Shown here one piece after another: positions 1 to 7,832 of a stretch of 18,961 nt of DNA. A model generated the notes under the pieces. The model worked only from the letters and a program-made list of their open reading frames with translations, had not been told where the DNA came from and made no database searches. Positions within the stretch are counted from its first letter, which is position 1; the number at the start of each line of letters is the position of its first letter. This DNA is from JBCDCP01 sp039181495 (GTDB lineage Bacteria; Pseudomonadota; Alphaproteobacteria; Rhizobiales; Tepidamorphaceae): NCBI GenBank assembly GCA_039181495.1, contig JBCDCP010000060.1:1-18961 (forward strand), written 5' to 3'. The position numbers and the translations under genes were made by a program.

Positions 1-465
1 CTCCGTACTTGGAACGGCGCGTTCTTCAACGACCATCAGGCCGCGGGCTGGAGCACTGTCAACAACATCACCTACGGCGGCTTGGTGGCCACCGGCGGCT
101 ATGTCTTCGCCACCGACATGGCCGCCTCGTACAAGCTGGCCACGATGATCCTGCCTCAGCTTGAGGACGGGTCGCATGGCGTCGAGGTTGTGGGCATGTT
201 CTTTTTCGACGACAATCTCTATTCTCTGCGCAAGGGCGATCCGGTTGGAGAACGCCTCGCTCGCGTGGCGTCCGAGCAGAACATTCTCCTGATGATTTGC
301 GACCAGTGTGCGCTGCGCCGAAATCTCGCCGAGGGTGACTTCGACCAGTGTGGCTCGGGCAAGGTGAAACCCAAAGACGTTGTTGCAGGTGTACAAGCAG
401 GTTGCTTCCCACAGCTCTATTCCGCCCTCGCACCGGCCAATCCAGATCAGGTCATCACCTTGTAG
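1..465 (+). CDS. DsrE-like small cysteine protein, 5' end cut by window
   Basis: The reading frame is open from the first base of the window, so the start lies upstream; a TTG at 82 is not needed as a start because the frame before it looks coding (residues such as TWNGAFFNDHQAAGW). About 154 residues are visible. The pattern of an N-terminal strand, a phrase ending in VVGMFFFDDNLYSL, and a hydrophobic strand (ILLMICDQCA) fits the DsrE/DsrF-like fold, whose members often carry reactive cysteines for sulfur relay. Visible cysteines are a CxxC pair at visible residues 100 and 103, another in a QCGSG stretch, and one in QAGCF. It is followed 48 bases later by the CobW-type gene on the same strand, so the two may be co-transcribed. 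The specific role is not known; assignment to the DsrE superfamily is by recalled pattern, not by a search. Confidence 0.6.
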   Translation, partial: LRTWNGAFFNDHQAAGWSTVNNITYGGLVATGGYVFATDMAASYKLATMILPQLEDGSHGVEVVGMFFFDDNLYSLRKGDPVGERLARVASEQNILLMICDQCALRRNLAEGDFDQCGSGKVKPKDVVAGVQAGCFPQLYSALAPANPDQVITL

Positions 466-513
466 CTCGGCCAGGATGAACAGGATCTTCCGTGTTCAGG
501 AACGGCTCAGCCA

Positions 514-1731
514 ATGAATATGGAGTCATCGCCGCTTCCGGTCACCATCCTGAACGGTTTTCTTGGTGCCGGAAAAACAACGCTTTTGCAGAGCCTGCTG
601 GTCCAGGCGCGGAAGCTGCCTGATATACGTCTGGCGGTCATCGTCAACGAAATGAGCGCGCTCGATGTTGATGGACTCATACTCGACACCAGCGAGATTT
701 TGTCATCTCGCGACGCACTGTTCGCCTCAATCCCCGCGGGCAGCATAAGTGGCCCAGAGGGGCTCTTGCGATTTGCTTCGGCGATCGAGCAATTCCGCTC
801 CGCCAAGGCAACCCACATTGTCATTGAAACCTCGGGCAGCACCCACCCCTGGCCCCTTTTGGAAGCTATCCGCACCAACAAAGCTGTGCGACTGCATGGG
901 TTTCTTTCCATCGTCGACACGGTCACTCTCGCGCAAGACTATGATCTGGGCCGCGCGATCGTGCCAGCAGCCTCACGCAATCTCGAGGCCAAACAGCGCG
1001 GCATCGAGAACCTGTTGGCGGAACAGATCATGTTCGCCAATCGTGTGTTGCTCAGCAAGATGGACCGGGTGCCCATGGAGCGCCTACGCGTCGTGGCCGA
1101 AGCCATCCACCCGATAAACCCGGGCGTTGATATCGTGGCGATGCAGTGGGGCAACGTGAAACTTCAGGATCTACTGGCCATGCCACCCTATGATCACGGG
1201 CGGGTCGCAACACTTGGGGCGGAACTGACTGCCTGGGACGAAGAACACGGCACAAGTTCAATGGCCAGCGCTGCAGATTACCGGATCGACAGCGTCACGA
1301 TTTCCGATCCCCGCCCGTTCCATCCGCAACGTCTATGGGACGTATACAACCACTATCTTGGCGACGGCATCTACCGAAGCAAAGGCTTTTTCTGGCTGCC
1401 TACACGCGATCAGTTGCAACTGCTTTGGAACCAGACAGCCGGGAGTGTTGGTCTTGGGGTCGTCAACTACTGGAAGGTGGCAGCGCTGGAGGATGAAACC
1501 CTGAACCTCTCACCGGAAGAACGCACCGAGTTGCGCCGCCGTCTGCAAGACTATTCGCCCGACTTTGGTGACCGTCACTGTCGTCTGACCGTGATCGGTG
1601 ACCGTGATGGGCTGGAGACCTTTGCAAGCGCATTACGGGAGTGTTTCTGTTCACCGGACGAGATCGCCCAGTGGAAGGCGGGCCATGTCTTCGACGATCC
1701 TTGGCCTAAGTCGACTGTTCGCGTGTTTTAG
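514..1731 (+). CDS. CobW/COG0523-family G3E GTPase lacking the CxCC metal motif
   Basis: This 405-residue protein has a Walker A loop at residues 15-22 (GFLGAGKT), a strand VIVNEM near 42-47, an IVIETSGSTHP segment equivalent to the family's ETTG motif, and a guanine-recognition stretch reading LLSKMDRV where NKxD is usual. The C-terminal part (FHPQRLW, then SKGFFWL, ending in a DDPWP tail) matches the CobW C-terminal domain. COG0523 proteins are metallochaperone-type GTPases for zinc, cobalt or other metals, or for enzyme activation. The family's metal site GCxCC normally follows the switch I region; here the matching stretch at residues 76-80 is GSISG, so all three cysteines are absent. Two other cysteines lie near the C-terminus (ECFCS). 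The second G1-type fit, length and fold look intact, so this is probably a functional variant rather than a decayed gene. Only a weak ribosome binding site is visible before the ATG. Confidence 0.85.
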   Translation: MNMESSPLPVTILNGFLGAGKTTLLQSLLVQARKLPDIRLAVIVNEMSALDVDGLILDTSEILSSRDALFASIPAGSISGPEGLLRFASAIEQFRSAKATHIVIETSGSTHPWPLLEAIRTNKAVRLHGFLSIVDTVTLAQDYDLGRAIVPAASRNLEAKQRGIENLLAEQIMFANRVLLSKMDRVPMERLRVVAEAIHPINPGVDIVAMQWGNVKLQDLLAMPPYDHGRVATLGAELTAWDEEHGTSSMASAADYRIDSVTISDPRPFHPQRLWDVYNHYLGDGIYRSKGFFWLPTRDQLQLLWNQTAGSVGLGVVNYWKVAALEDETLNLSPEERTELRRRLQDYSPDFGDRHCRLTVIGDRDGLETFASALRECFCSPDEIAQWKAGHVFDDPWPKSTVRVF

Positions 1732-2003
1732 GTTTCCTGAGGTAAGCCAGCTAAGACCATTCGAAGGCCGACAACAGAAATCTGTATCTTAGTGGATTGG
1801 GCCTTGGTTCGTTCGCGCTCCGCCGGGCTCAAAGGCAGATGTTTCGGCGCCATTGGTCGTGGCAGATTAGCGAACATCGGGATCACCAACGCGATCCACA
1901 TGGGTCGATGGCTTGGCGGCAAAGCCGAAAAAGCAAAGTGCTGTCGGTGCATCGCGGACCTCCGCAGGCTGACTCTTGAGGACTTCGTACAGAAATGGCC
2001 GCA

Positions 2004-2810
2004 CTAGCGCGCGGCCGCGGCAGTTCGTTCAGTCAGTGTTTTCAATGCCGCGAGGGCAGCTCCATCGGGATCGATCAACCCGCTTTCCCGCGAGATCAGT
2101 GTGATGGCGGCCTCGATTTCGCCCTGCCAGTTCAGGACCGGCGCGCTGAGCGCATAGAGACCGGGAATGAACATCTGATCCACCGCGGCATAGCCCGCTG
2201 CGCGAATATCCGTCAGCAGCTTATCAATTTCGGTTCGGTCAAGTGGTGCATCAGGATAACCGGCGCGTTGCTGTAGATGCGCATTCACGATGCGGCGCGG
2301 CAGAAAGGCCATGAAGACTTGTCCCGTTGCTGAGCGCAGCGGCGGCAGCACCGAGCCAAGCCCAAGTGTCGTCGTCAGTTCAACTGGACCACGCTGCCAG
2401 CGCACCACCGTGGGGCCCTGATTGCCCCAGACCGACAACATCGCGGTTACGCCGGTCTCATCGACTAATTCCTCCAGACGGTCGGCTGCACGATTGACAA
2501 AATCGGACCGGGCAATGGCCGCCACGCCGATCTCGGTCGCGAGCGGGCCGAGGTCATAGGTCCCCGAGCGCCGCTGTTCGATCATCCCGGTCTCGACAAA
2601 GCTCGCGAGATAGCGGTGCACCTTGGCCGGCGGCATGCCCACGCAGGCACTGATATCCTTGAGAGACATCGGCCCGCCGGCCCGCGCCAACGCCGAGAGG
2701 ACACGAACGGAGACTTCTACGGACTGAACACCCCGCCCCCGGCTTGGACGGTCCTTTGGGCCGGCATTTTGAACGCTGTCAGAGATGTTGGAGGGCCTCC
2801 CGAAATGCAT
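2004..2810 (-). CDS. IclR-family transcriptional regulator
   Basis: The N-terminal winged helix (SVEVSVRVLSALARAGGPMS through the HRYLASFVETGMI recognition region) is followed by an IclR effector domain with typical phrases (LPPLRSATGQVFMAFLP, AAGYAAVDQMFIPGLYALSAPV). IclR proteins control catabolic operons by binding a small aromatic or organic acid in the C-terminal domain. The gene lies on the minus strand behind the thioesterase gene and facing away from the hydroxybenzoate operon, so that operon is its likely target. The frame is open up to 2894, which would give 296 residues and a 116-base overlap with the thioesterase. The ATG at 2810 is preferred: it gives 268 residues, close to the family norm, and a 32-base overlap. 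No strong ribosome binding site supports either start, so the start is uncertain. Confidence 0.88.
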   Translation of the reverse strand: MHFGRPSNISDSVQNAGPKDRPSRGRGVQSVEVSVRVLSALARAGGPMSLKDISACVGMPPAKVHRYLASFVETGMIEQRRSGTYDLGPLATEIGVAAIARSDFVNRAADRLEELVDETGVTAMLSVWGNQGPTVVRWQRGPVELTTTLGLGSVLPPLRSATGQVFMAFLPRRIVNAHLQQRAGYPDAPLDRTEIDKLLTDIRAAGYAAVDQMFIPGLYALSAPVLNWQGEIEAAITLISRESGLIDPDGAALAALKTLTERTAAAAR

Positions 2811-3189
2811 CCGGTATCGGTGTCTTGCTGATGGCGCCAGAATCGTCTCGACGAACAAAGACGCGGGTCTCCTCTCCGTCAAGGATGGCGGCATCGCCCC
2901 GGCTGAATCGATAAGCGAGGCTGAAGCTCGTCCTGCCTATCCTGGCAAGCCCAACACTGACCTTCAGAGTCTCACCAAATGTCGCAGGACCACGGAACTC
3001 ACCCTTGGCTTCGACCAATGGCGTCCCGAACACGCCGAGCTTCATCCTCAGCTTGCGCTGATCATAGCCGACCTTGCCACACATGGCGTGAAACGCGCCG
3101 TCCATCCATCTGAAATAGTTGGGATAAAAGACGATTCCGGCCTCGTCACAATCGCCCCACTCGACCCTTCGATCCTCACTGTAAATCAC
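2779..3189 (-). CDS. 4-hydroxybenzoyl-CoA-type acyl-CoA thioesterase (candidate gentisyl-CoA hydrolase)
   Basis: A 136-residue hotdog-fold thioesterase. Residues 10-30 read like the active-site region of Pseudomonas 4-hydroxybenzoyl-CoA thioesterase (EWGDCDxAGIVxYPNY), and Asp15 is the equivalent of that enzyme's catalytic Asp17. The rest (FGTPLVEAKGEF, GRTSFSLAYRFSR, ETRVFVRRDDSG) also follows the family. It starts at a GTG with a GGAG-type ribosome binding site about seven bases upstream. The gene is divergent from the flavin hydroxylase and aryl-CoA ligase genes. A CoA thioester made by the ligase and hydroxylated by the flavoprotein must lose CoA before gentisate dioxygenase can act, and this enzyme is the obvious candidate. 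The function in release of gentisyl-CoA is inferred from context; the family call is strong. Confidence 0.88.
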   Translation of the reverse strand: MIYSEDRRVEWGDCDEAGIVFYPNYFRWMDGAFHAMCGKVGYDQRKLRMKLGVFGTPLVEAKGEFRGPATFGETLKVSVGLARIGRTSFSLAYRFSRGDAAILDGEETRVFVRRDDSGAISKTPIPDAFREALQHL

Positions 3190-3230
3190 AAGCCGCTCTC
3201 CGCTTTTCTAACACGCGCTACGTCCGTCGC

Positions 3231-3259
3231 TTGACAAAATTACGCATTACAGAATTAAT
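3231..3259 (+). promoter_or_regulatory. Predicted sigma70-type promoter of the hydroxybenzoate operon
   Basis: A perfect TTGACA lies at 3231-3236. With a 17-base spacer, ATTAAT at 3254-3259 matches four of six bases of the -10 consensus. The surrounding stretch to about 3283 is strikingly AT-rich for this GC-rich window and sits between the divergent thioesterase and hydroxylase genes. The resulting transcript would begin some 30 bases before the GTG start at 3297. It is predicted from sequence only. Confidence 0.5.
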
Positions 3260-3263
3260 TACG
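3238..3263. promoter_or_regulatory. Direct repeat AATTACG within promoter, possible IclR operator
   Basis: AATTACG occurs at 3238-3244 and again at 3257-3263, 19 bases apart, with the palindrome AATTAATT at 3253-3260 overlapping the second copy. The repeats overlap the predicted -10 element and its spacer. IclR-family operators are usually short AT-rich palindromes or repeats in divergent intergenic regions, so this is the best candidate site for the adjacent regulator. No binding evidence exists. Confidence 0.3.
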
Positions 3264-3296
3264 TCAAATGATAAATTGATAATCTGGGAGGAAGCC

Positions 3297-4442
3297 GTGG
3301 ATGTAACGATCCTCGGCGCGGGGCCAGCAGGGCTCTATGCCGCAATCCTGATCAAACGGGTGCGCCCGACGGCGAACGTCCAAATCATCGAGCAGAACCC
3401 GGCCGATGCGACCTGGGGATTCGGGGTCGTGTTCTCCGATCAGGCCCTGGCGTTTCTGCGCCGCGACGATCCGGAAACAGCCGATCTGATCGAACCGGAA
3501 ATGGAGACCTGGTCGAACATCGTCGTTCGGCATCGCGGTGAGCAAATTGAGATCGACGGGGTTGGCTTCAGCGCGATCGGACGGCTCGAATTTCTCAAGC
3601 TGCTGCAGCGACGCGCCGCCGAGCTAAGGGTTCAACCCGAGTTCGAAACGCGCATCGACAGCGTGGATGCATTGCCGCCAGCGGATCTGGTGATAGCGGC
3701 GGATGGACTGAACTCGATCATCCGCGCGGCCGACCCGGAGGCCTTCGGGGAAAGCCTGTCTTATCTCGACAATCGCTTCGTCTGGTATGGCGCAACCAAA
3801 CCATTCAATGCGCTGACCCAGACCTTCAAGTCGACGCGATTCGGGCCATTCAACGCGCACCATTATCGCTATGCGCCCGATCGCAGCACATTCATCGTTG
3901 AATGCAGTGCAGAGACCTTCGACAAGGCCGGCTTCGAGCACCTGAGCGAGGATGACAGCAAGGCCCTCTGCGCGGAGATCTTCGCCGAAGAACTGGACGG
4001 CGCGGAGCTGATTTCAAACAAGTCGATCTGGCGGCGGTTTCCGGTTCTCAAATGCAGCCGCTGGCACCGTGGCAACCAGGTGCTGGTGGGAGATGCGCTG
4101 CACACCGCACATTTCTCGATTGGGTCAGGGACGCGGCTTGCCCTCGAGGATGTCATTGCCCTGGTGCAGGCTCTGCAAGAAACCGACTTTTATGTCGCCG
4201 ATGCCCTGCCCCTCTACCAGGCCGCCCGACAGCCCATTCTGAACAAGATTGTCCGCGCCGCCGAAACCTCCGCCGGTTGGTACGAGGATTTCGGCACGCA
4301 TATGTCGCTGGAGCCCTGGCCATTCGCGTTGAGTTACATCCGGCGCGCGGGCCGGCTCGACGCGGACCGCCTTAAGGATCTCGCACCAAATTTCGTCGGC
4401 CAGCTCGAACAGCATGGCGTGGGACTGGAGTTGGCCTCGTGA
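3297..4442 (+). CDS. Salicylyl-CoA 5-hydroxylase-like FAD monooxygenase
   Basis: A 381-residue single-component flavoprotein with an N-terminal FAD motif (GAGPAG, residues 7-12), a DxxIAADGxNS region, and a GDALHTAHFSIGSGT motif around residues 265-279 that contacts FAD. The phrases NRFVWYGATKPF and STFIVECSAETF are shared with the SdgC/VioD branch of group A hydroxylases, which includes salicylyl-CoA 5-hydroxylase and the N-terminal half of 2-aminobenzoyl-CoA monooxygenase/reductase. There is no fused old-yellow-enzyme domain, which argues for simple hydroxylation rather than the aminobenzoyl-CoA reaction. The open frame begins at a TTG at 3231, but that base lies in the -35 box; the GTG at 3297 has GGGAGGAA at 3286-3293 and places the FAD motif at the right distance. 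It ends in a four-base overlap with the ligase. The expected product is gentisyl-CoA from salicylyl-CoA, or from 3-hydroxybenzoyl-CoA by 6-hydroxylation. Confidence 0.82.
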   Translation: MDVTILGAGPAGLYAAILIKRVRPTANVQIIEQNPADATWGFGVVFSDQALAFLRRDDPETADLIEPEMETWSNIVVRHRGEQIEIDGVGFSAIGRLEFLKLLQRRAAELRVQPEFETRIDSVDALPPADLVIAADGLNSIIRAADPEAFGESLSYLDNRFVWYGATKPFNALTQTFKSTRFGPFNAHHYRYAPDRSTFIVECSAETFDKAGFEHLSEDDSKALCAEIFAEELDGAELISNKSIWRRFPVLKCSRWHRGNQVLVGDALHTAHFSIGSGTRLALEDVIALVQALQETDFYVADALPLYQAARQPILNKIVRAAETSAGWYEDFGTHMSLEPWPFALSYIRRAGRLDADRLKDLAPNFVGQLEQHGVGLELAS

Positions 4443-6052
4443 GCAGCTCCAACATGCCGGTGGGTCGTGGTGCCGAAGAACAGGCGCTCGCTGATGAGAT
4501 CGGTTTTGAATGCCCGTTGCGCTACAACGCGTCCCGGCTGCTGTTCGACAACATCGCGGCCGGTCGCGGCGATGCGCTGGCAGTTCTTGCCGATAGCGGC
4601 AGCTGGACCTACGGCGAAATGGGAACAGAGGCTGACCGGATCGGCGCGTTTCTGATATCGCGCGGCCTTAAAGCCGATGATCGCGTCCTGCTGTTCCTGG
4701 ATGATGAGCCGATTTACCCGGCCGCGATCATGGGCGCGATCAAGGCCGGGCTGGTGCCCATCCTGATCAACACGCTGTCGACGCCGGACCTGGTGCGCTT
4801 TTATCTCGAAGACAGCGCCGCGCGCGCCGCGATCATCTCACCAGGTTACAAGGCCCTCTTCTCGCCCGCGGCACTGGCCGGAACACCTTGCGGTACTTTG
4901 ATCATCGCTGGTGACACAAGTGATGATCGATCGGCCTGGGGCGACTTGCGCGCGACATCGCCCTCGCTGACCGAGGCACCAACAACGCGCGATGATATGG
5001 CGTTCTGGATGTACTCGTCCGGGTCCACGGGCCGCCCAAAAGGCGTTGTCCACCGCCATGAAGACGCGCTCTATACCCACAAGAGTTACGCCGAAAACAT
5101 CCTCCAGCTCGAGCCCAAAGACATCTGCTTTTCCGTGCCGAAGATCTTCTTCGCCTATGGGTTCGGCAACTCGATCACCTTTCCCTTCGCGGTCGGTGCC
5201 GTGAGCGTTCTGCTCGCAGGGCGGCCTGATCCAGTCTCGATCTATGATCAGATCAAGCGGCATCGGCCAACTGTGCTGTTCGGGCTGCCAACGCTCTACA
5301 CAGCTCTGACGCGCAGCGAGGCGGCAACGACGGCCGATCTGTCCTCGGTCCGCCTATGCATCTCCGCCGCCGAAGTCCTGTCCGCCGAGATATTCAATAC
5401 GTGGAAAGAGCGCTTCGGCCACGAGATCATCGAAGGCCTCGGCTCAACCGAGATGTTGCACATCTATCTGTCCAACGACACGCAAGGCCGCAAGCTCGGC
5501 TCTGCAGGCCGCAGGGTCCCCGGCTATGACATCCGTCTGCGCGACAAGGACGGTGCCGATGTTGGCGATGGCGAAGAAGGGGTGATGGAGGTTCGCGGTC
5601 TATCCGGCGCGAAGACCTACTGGAACCGCCCAGACAAGACCGAAGAGACCATGCGGGATGGATGGCTTTGGACCGGGGACCGGTTTGAGCGCGATGCCGA
5701 TGGCTACTACTTCTTCAAGGGTCGGGCAGACGATCTGGTCAAGGTCTCGGGCCAATGGGTCTGGCCGCTAGAGATCGAACTGGCGCTCGCCGAGCACCCC
5801 AAAATCCACGAATGCGCGGTGCTGGCGGTCGAACTGGCCGACAAGCGGATGACGCTGACCGCGTTTGTTGTGCCTGTTGCCGGCACCACACCGGATGACG
5901 CGCTGGCCGATGAACTCAAGGCCTACGCCAAGCAAGTTCTGCTTCCGCACAAATATCCGCGCAACGTCCATTTCTGTGACGCGCTGCCCAAGACCGGAAC
6001 CGACAAAATCGACCGCCAGGCGCTGAAGGCCGATGCGCTGCGCGCTGCATGA
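4439..6052 (+). CDS. Benzoate/hydroxybenzoate-type aryl-CoA ligase (AMP-forming)
   Basis: A 537-residue ANL-superfamily enzyme. The ATP/AMP loop YSSGSTGRPKGVVHRH lies at about residues 191-206, the aryl-binding region has KIFFAYGFGNS, and the later motifs include EGLGSTEML, WLWTGDRF, a hinge segment VSGQWVWPLEIE, and the C-terminal catalytic Lys523 in TGTDKIDR. The phrasing is that of benzoate-CoA and 2-aminobenzoate-CoA ligases rather than fatty acyl-CoA synthetases. It starts with a GTG whose GTGA overlaps the stop of the hydroxylase gene, and it ends in an ATGA overlap with the next frame, so translation is probably coupled. In context it activates a hydroxybenzoate to its CoA thioester as the first intracellular step. 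Which ring acid it prefers cannot be read from the sequence: salicylate fits the hydroxylase best, while 3-hydroxybenzoate and anthranilate are alternatives. Confidence 0.87.
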   Translation: MSSSNMPVGRGAEEQALADEIGFECPLRYNASRLLFDNIAAGRGDALAVLADSGSWTYGEMGTEADRIGAFLISRGLKADDRVLLFLDDEPIYPAAIMGAIKAGLVPILINTLSTPDLVRFYLEDSAARAAIISPGYKALFSPAALAGTPCGTLIIAGDTSDDRSAWGDLRATSPSLTEAPTTRDDMAFWMYSSGSTGRPKGVVHRHEDALYTHKSYAENILQLEPKDICFSVPKIFFAYGFGNSITFPFAVGAVSVLLAGRPDPVSIYDQIKRHRPTVLFGLPTLYTALTRSEAATTADLSSVRLCISAAEVLSAEIFNTWKERFGHEIIEGLGSTEMLHIYLSNDTQGRKLGSAGRRVPGYDIRLRDKDGADVGDGEEGVMEVRGLSGAKTYWNRPDKTEETMRDGWLWTGDRFERDADGYYFFKGRADDLVKVSGQWVWPLEIELALAEHPKIHECAVLAVELADKRMTLTAFVVPVAGTTPDDALADELKAYAKQVLLPHKYPRNVHFCDALPKTGTDKIDRQALKADALRAA

Positions 6053-6060
6053 GGAGCCCG

Positions 6061-7122
6061 ATGATGAACCCCAACGCAAACCTGAACACCGAGGCCCGCG
6101 ACGCCTTCTACAAGGCGATTGATCCTGAATGCATGACCGCACTGTGGTCGGTCATGGGTTCGATCATCACGCCCGAACCCAAGAGCCCATGTGAACCCTT
6201 CATGTGGCGTTATGCGGACGTGCGCAGCCGCCTTCTGGAAGCCGCCGAACTGATCACCGCCAAGGAAGCCGAACGCCGGGTTCTCATCCTCGAAAATCCA
6301 GGCCTCCGCGGGCAATCGAAAGTCACCACATCGCTCTATGCCGGCATCCAACTGGTCATGCCGGGCGAAGTGGCGCCAGCGCACCGGCACAGCCAGTCGG
6401 CCTTGCGGTTTGTGCTCGAAGCCAGCGGCGGACATACCGCTGTGGGCGGCGAAAAGACCGAAATGCACCTTGGTGATTTCGTCATCACGCCAAGCTGGGA
6501 GTGGCACGATCACGGCAATACGTCTGACGCGCCAGTGTTCTGGCTGGATGGCCTTGACATTCCGGTCGTGCAGTTTCTCGACGCCTCCTTCTATGAGGGT
6601 TTCGGAGAGGACTCCCAGCCGATCACCAAGCCCGAAGGCGACAGCATCGCCCGGTTCGGCGCCAACATGTTGCCGGTTGGCTATGAGAAGACCGCCCCAA
6701 CCTCGCCGATCTTCAGCTATCCCTATGACCGATCACGCGAGGCGCTGGAACAGATGCGTCGGCGCGAGGAGTGGGACCCGTGCCTTGGCCTGCGCATGCG
6801 TTACGTCAACCCGATCGATGGCGGTTGGGCGATGCCAACCATTGGCGCTTTCCTGCAACTTCTGCCCAAAGATTTCACCTCTGCGCCTTACCGCTCGACC
6901 GATGCCACAGTCTACGTGCCGGTCGAGGGCCGCGGCCGCACCACCATCGCCGGCAAGACCTATGAGTGGGGTCCGCTCGACACGTTTGTGGTGCCCAGTT
7001 GGCACGAAATCGTCCACGAAACGGACGAAGACGCGGTGCTGTTCAGCTATTCGGACCGGCCCATTCAGGAAAAGCTTGGCCTGTGGCGCGAACGGCGCGG
7101 CAATCAGAAGGCCAACGCATAA
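6061..7122 (+). CDS. gtdA: Gentisate 1,2-dioxygenase
   Basis: A 353-residue bicupin of normal family length. It cleaves the gentisate ring between C1 and C2 to give maleylpyruvate, using ferrous iron. The N-terminal cupin carries the metal motif PAHRHSQSALRF, with His108 and His110, and a third ligand His149 in WEWHDHG. The 41-residue spacing between His108 and His149 is the one known from characterised gentisate dioxygenases. The segment GLRGQSKVTTSLYAGIQLVMPG and the C-terminal cupin (TFVVPSWHEIVHET) also fit. An ATG at 6049 overlaps the ligase stop, but GAGGAG at 6051-6056 points to the ATG pair at 6061 and 6064; 6064 has slightly better spacing. Its presence after a CoA ligase and CoA-ester hydroxylase means the CoA must be removed upstream of this step. 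Confidence 0.93.
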   Translation: MMNPNANLNTEARDAFYKAIDPECMTALWSVMGSIITPEPKSPCEPFMWRYADVRSRLLEAAELITAKEAERRVLILENPGLRGQSKVTTSLYAGIQLVMPGEVAPAHRHSQSALRFVLEASGGHTAVGGEKTEMHLGDFVITPSWEWHDHGNTSDAPVFWLDGLDIPVVQFLDASFYEGFGEDSQPITKPEGDSIARFGANMLPVGYEKTAPTSPIFSYPYDRSREALEQMRRREEWDPCLGLRMRYVNPIDGGWAMPTIGAFLQLLPKDFTSAPYRSTDATVYVPVEGRGRTTIAGKTYEWGPLDTFVVPSWHEIVHETDEDAVLFSYSDRPIQEKLGLWRERRGNQKANA

Positions 7123-7832
7123 TGAACGTTCAATCCACCAGCTTCGTCATTCCCGCCCCGCTGCAGCCGAGCGTTGCTGTTGCTGACAGCACGCAACGCT
7201 TCCCGGTGCGCCGCATCTTCTGTGTTGGCCGGAACTATGCCGCGCACGCCCGCGAGATGGGCAAGGATCCGGATCGGGAGCCGCCGTTTTTCTTCACCAA
7301 GCCCGCGGATGCGGTCGTCGATCACGGCGCGACGGTGCCCTATCCGCCTGAGACCGAAAATCTGCACTACGAGATCGAGCTGGTTGTAGCGATCGGGACA
7401 GGCGGACGCGATATCGCCGAGGCCGATGTTCCGAACCATTTGTGGGGCGCGACCGTCGGCATCGATCTGACCCGCCGCGACCTCCAACTTGCCGCCCGAG
7501 ACAAAGGCCGGCCCTGGGACTGGGGTAAAGCGTTCGACCACTCCGCGCCGATCGCACCTCTCTTGCCGATGTCAAACGTGTCCAGTCTGACCGAGGGCCG
7601 GATCTGGTTGGCCGTCAACGGAGAGACCAAGCAAGACGCCGACATCAACGAGCTGATCTGGTCGGTCAATGAGCATGTCTCGATCCTATCGCGGTCGATG
7701 GAACTGGCCCCGGGGGACATCGTCATGACCGGCACGCCCGCCGGCGTCGGACCCGTTGTGCCGGGCGACACGATCACCGGCGCGGTAGATGGGCTGGCCG
7801 ATATTACCATTACCATCGGAGCGCGTTCGTGA
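7122..7832 (+). CDS. Fumarylpyruvate hydrolase (FAH family)
   Basis: A 236-residue fumarylacetoacetate-hydrolase-fold protein starting at an ATG that shares its A with the TAA of the dioxygenase (TAATG). Family features are RIFCVGRNYAAHAREMG near residues 31-47, FFFTKPADAVV, metal ligands Glu84, Glu86 (HYEIELV) and Asp115 (GIDLTRRDLQ), then RPWDWGKAFDHSAP and the C-terminal GDIVMTGTPAGVGP. The GRNYxxHAxEMG and KAFDxSAP phrasing is that of NagK-type fumarylpyruvate hydrolases. It would split fumarylpyruvate, the product of the following isomerase, into fumarate and pyruvate. The longer open frame to 6966 lies inside the dioxygenase and is not used. Alternative activities in the family (acylpyruvase, 2-keto-acid decarboxylase) are less likely in this gentisate context. 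Confidence 0.9.
   Translation: MNVQSTSFVIPAPLQPSVAVADSTQRFPVRRIFCVGRNYAAHAREMGKDPDREPPFFFTKPADAVVDHGATVPYPPETENLHYEIELVVAIGTGGRDIAEADVPNHLWGATVGIDLTRRDLQLAARDKGRPWDWGKAFDHSAPIAPLLPMSNVSSLTEGRIWLAVNGETKQDADINELIWSVNEHVSILSRSMELAPGDIVMTGTPAGVGPVVPGDTITGAVDGLADITITIGARS

Noticed and set aside
1732..2003. Small open frames in the gap between the CobW and IclR genes, examined as possible gene or transposase remnants.
   Set aside because: None has a recognisable motif or ribosome binding site. A weak hairpin GGCTT/AAGCC at 1910-1926 lacks a following T-run, so no terminator is called.
3231..3296. Upstream TTG start for the flavin hydroxylase.
   Set aside because: That TTG is part of a perfect TTGACA promoter box, and the added 22 residues precede the FAD-binding strand without resembling the family; the GTG at 3297 has a strong ribosome binding site.
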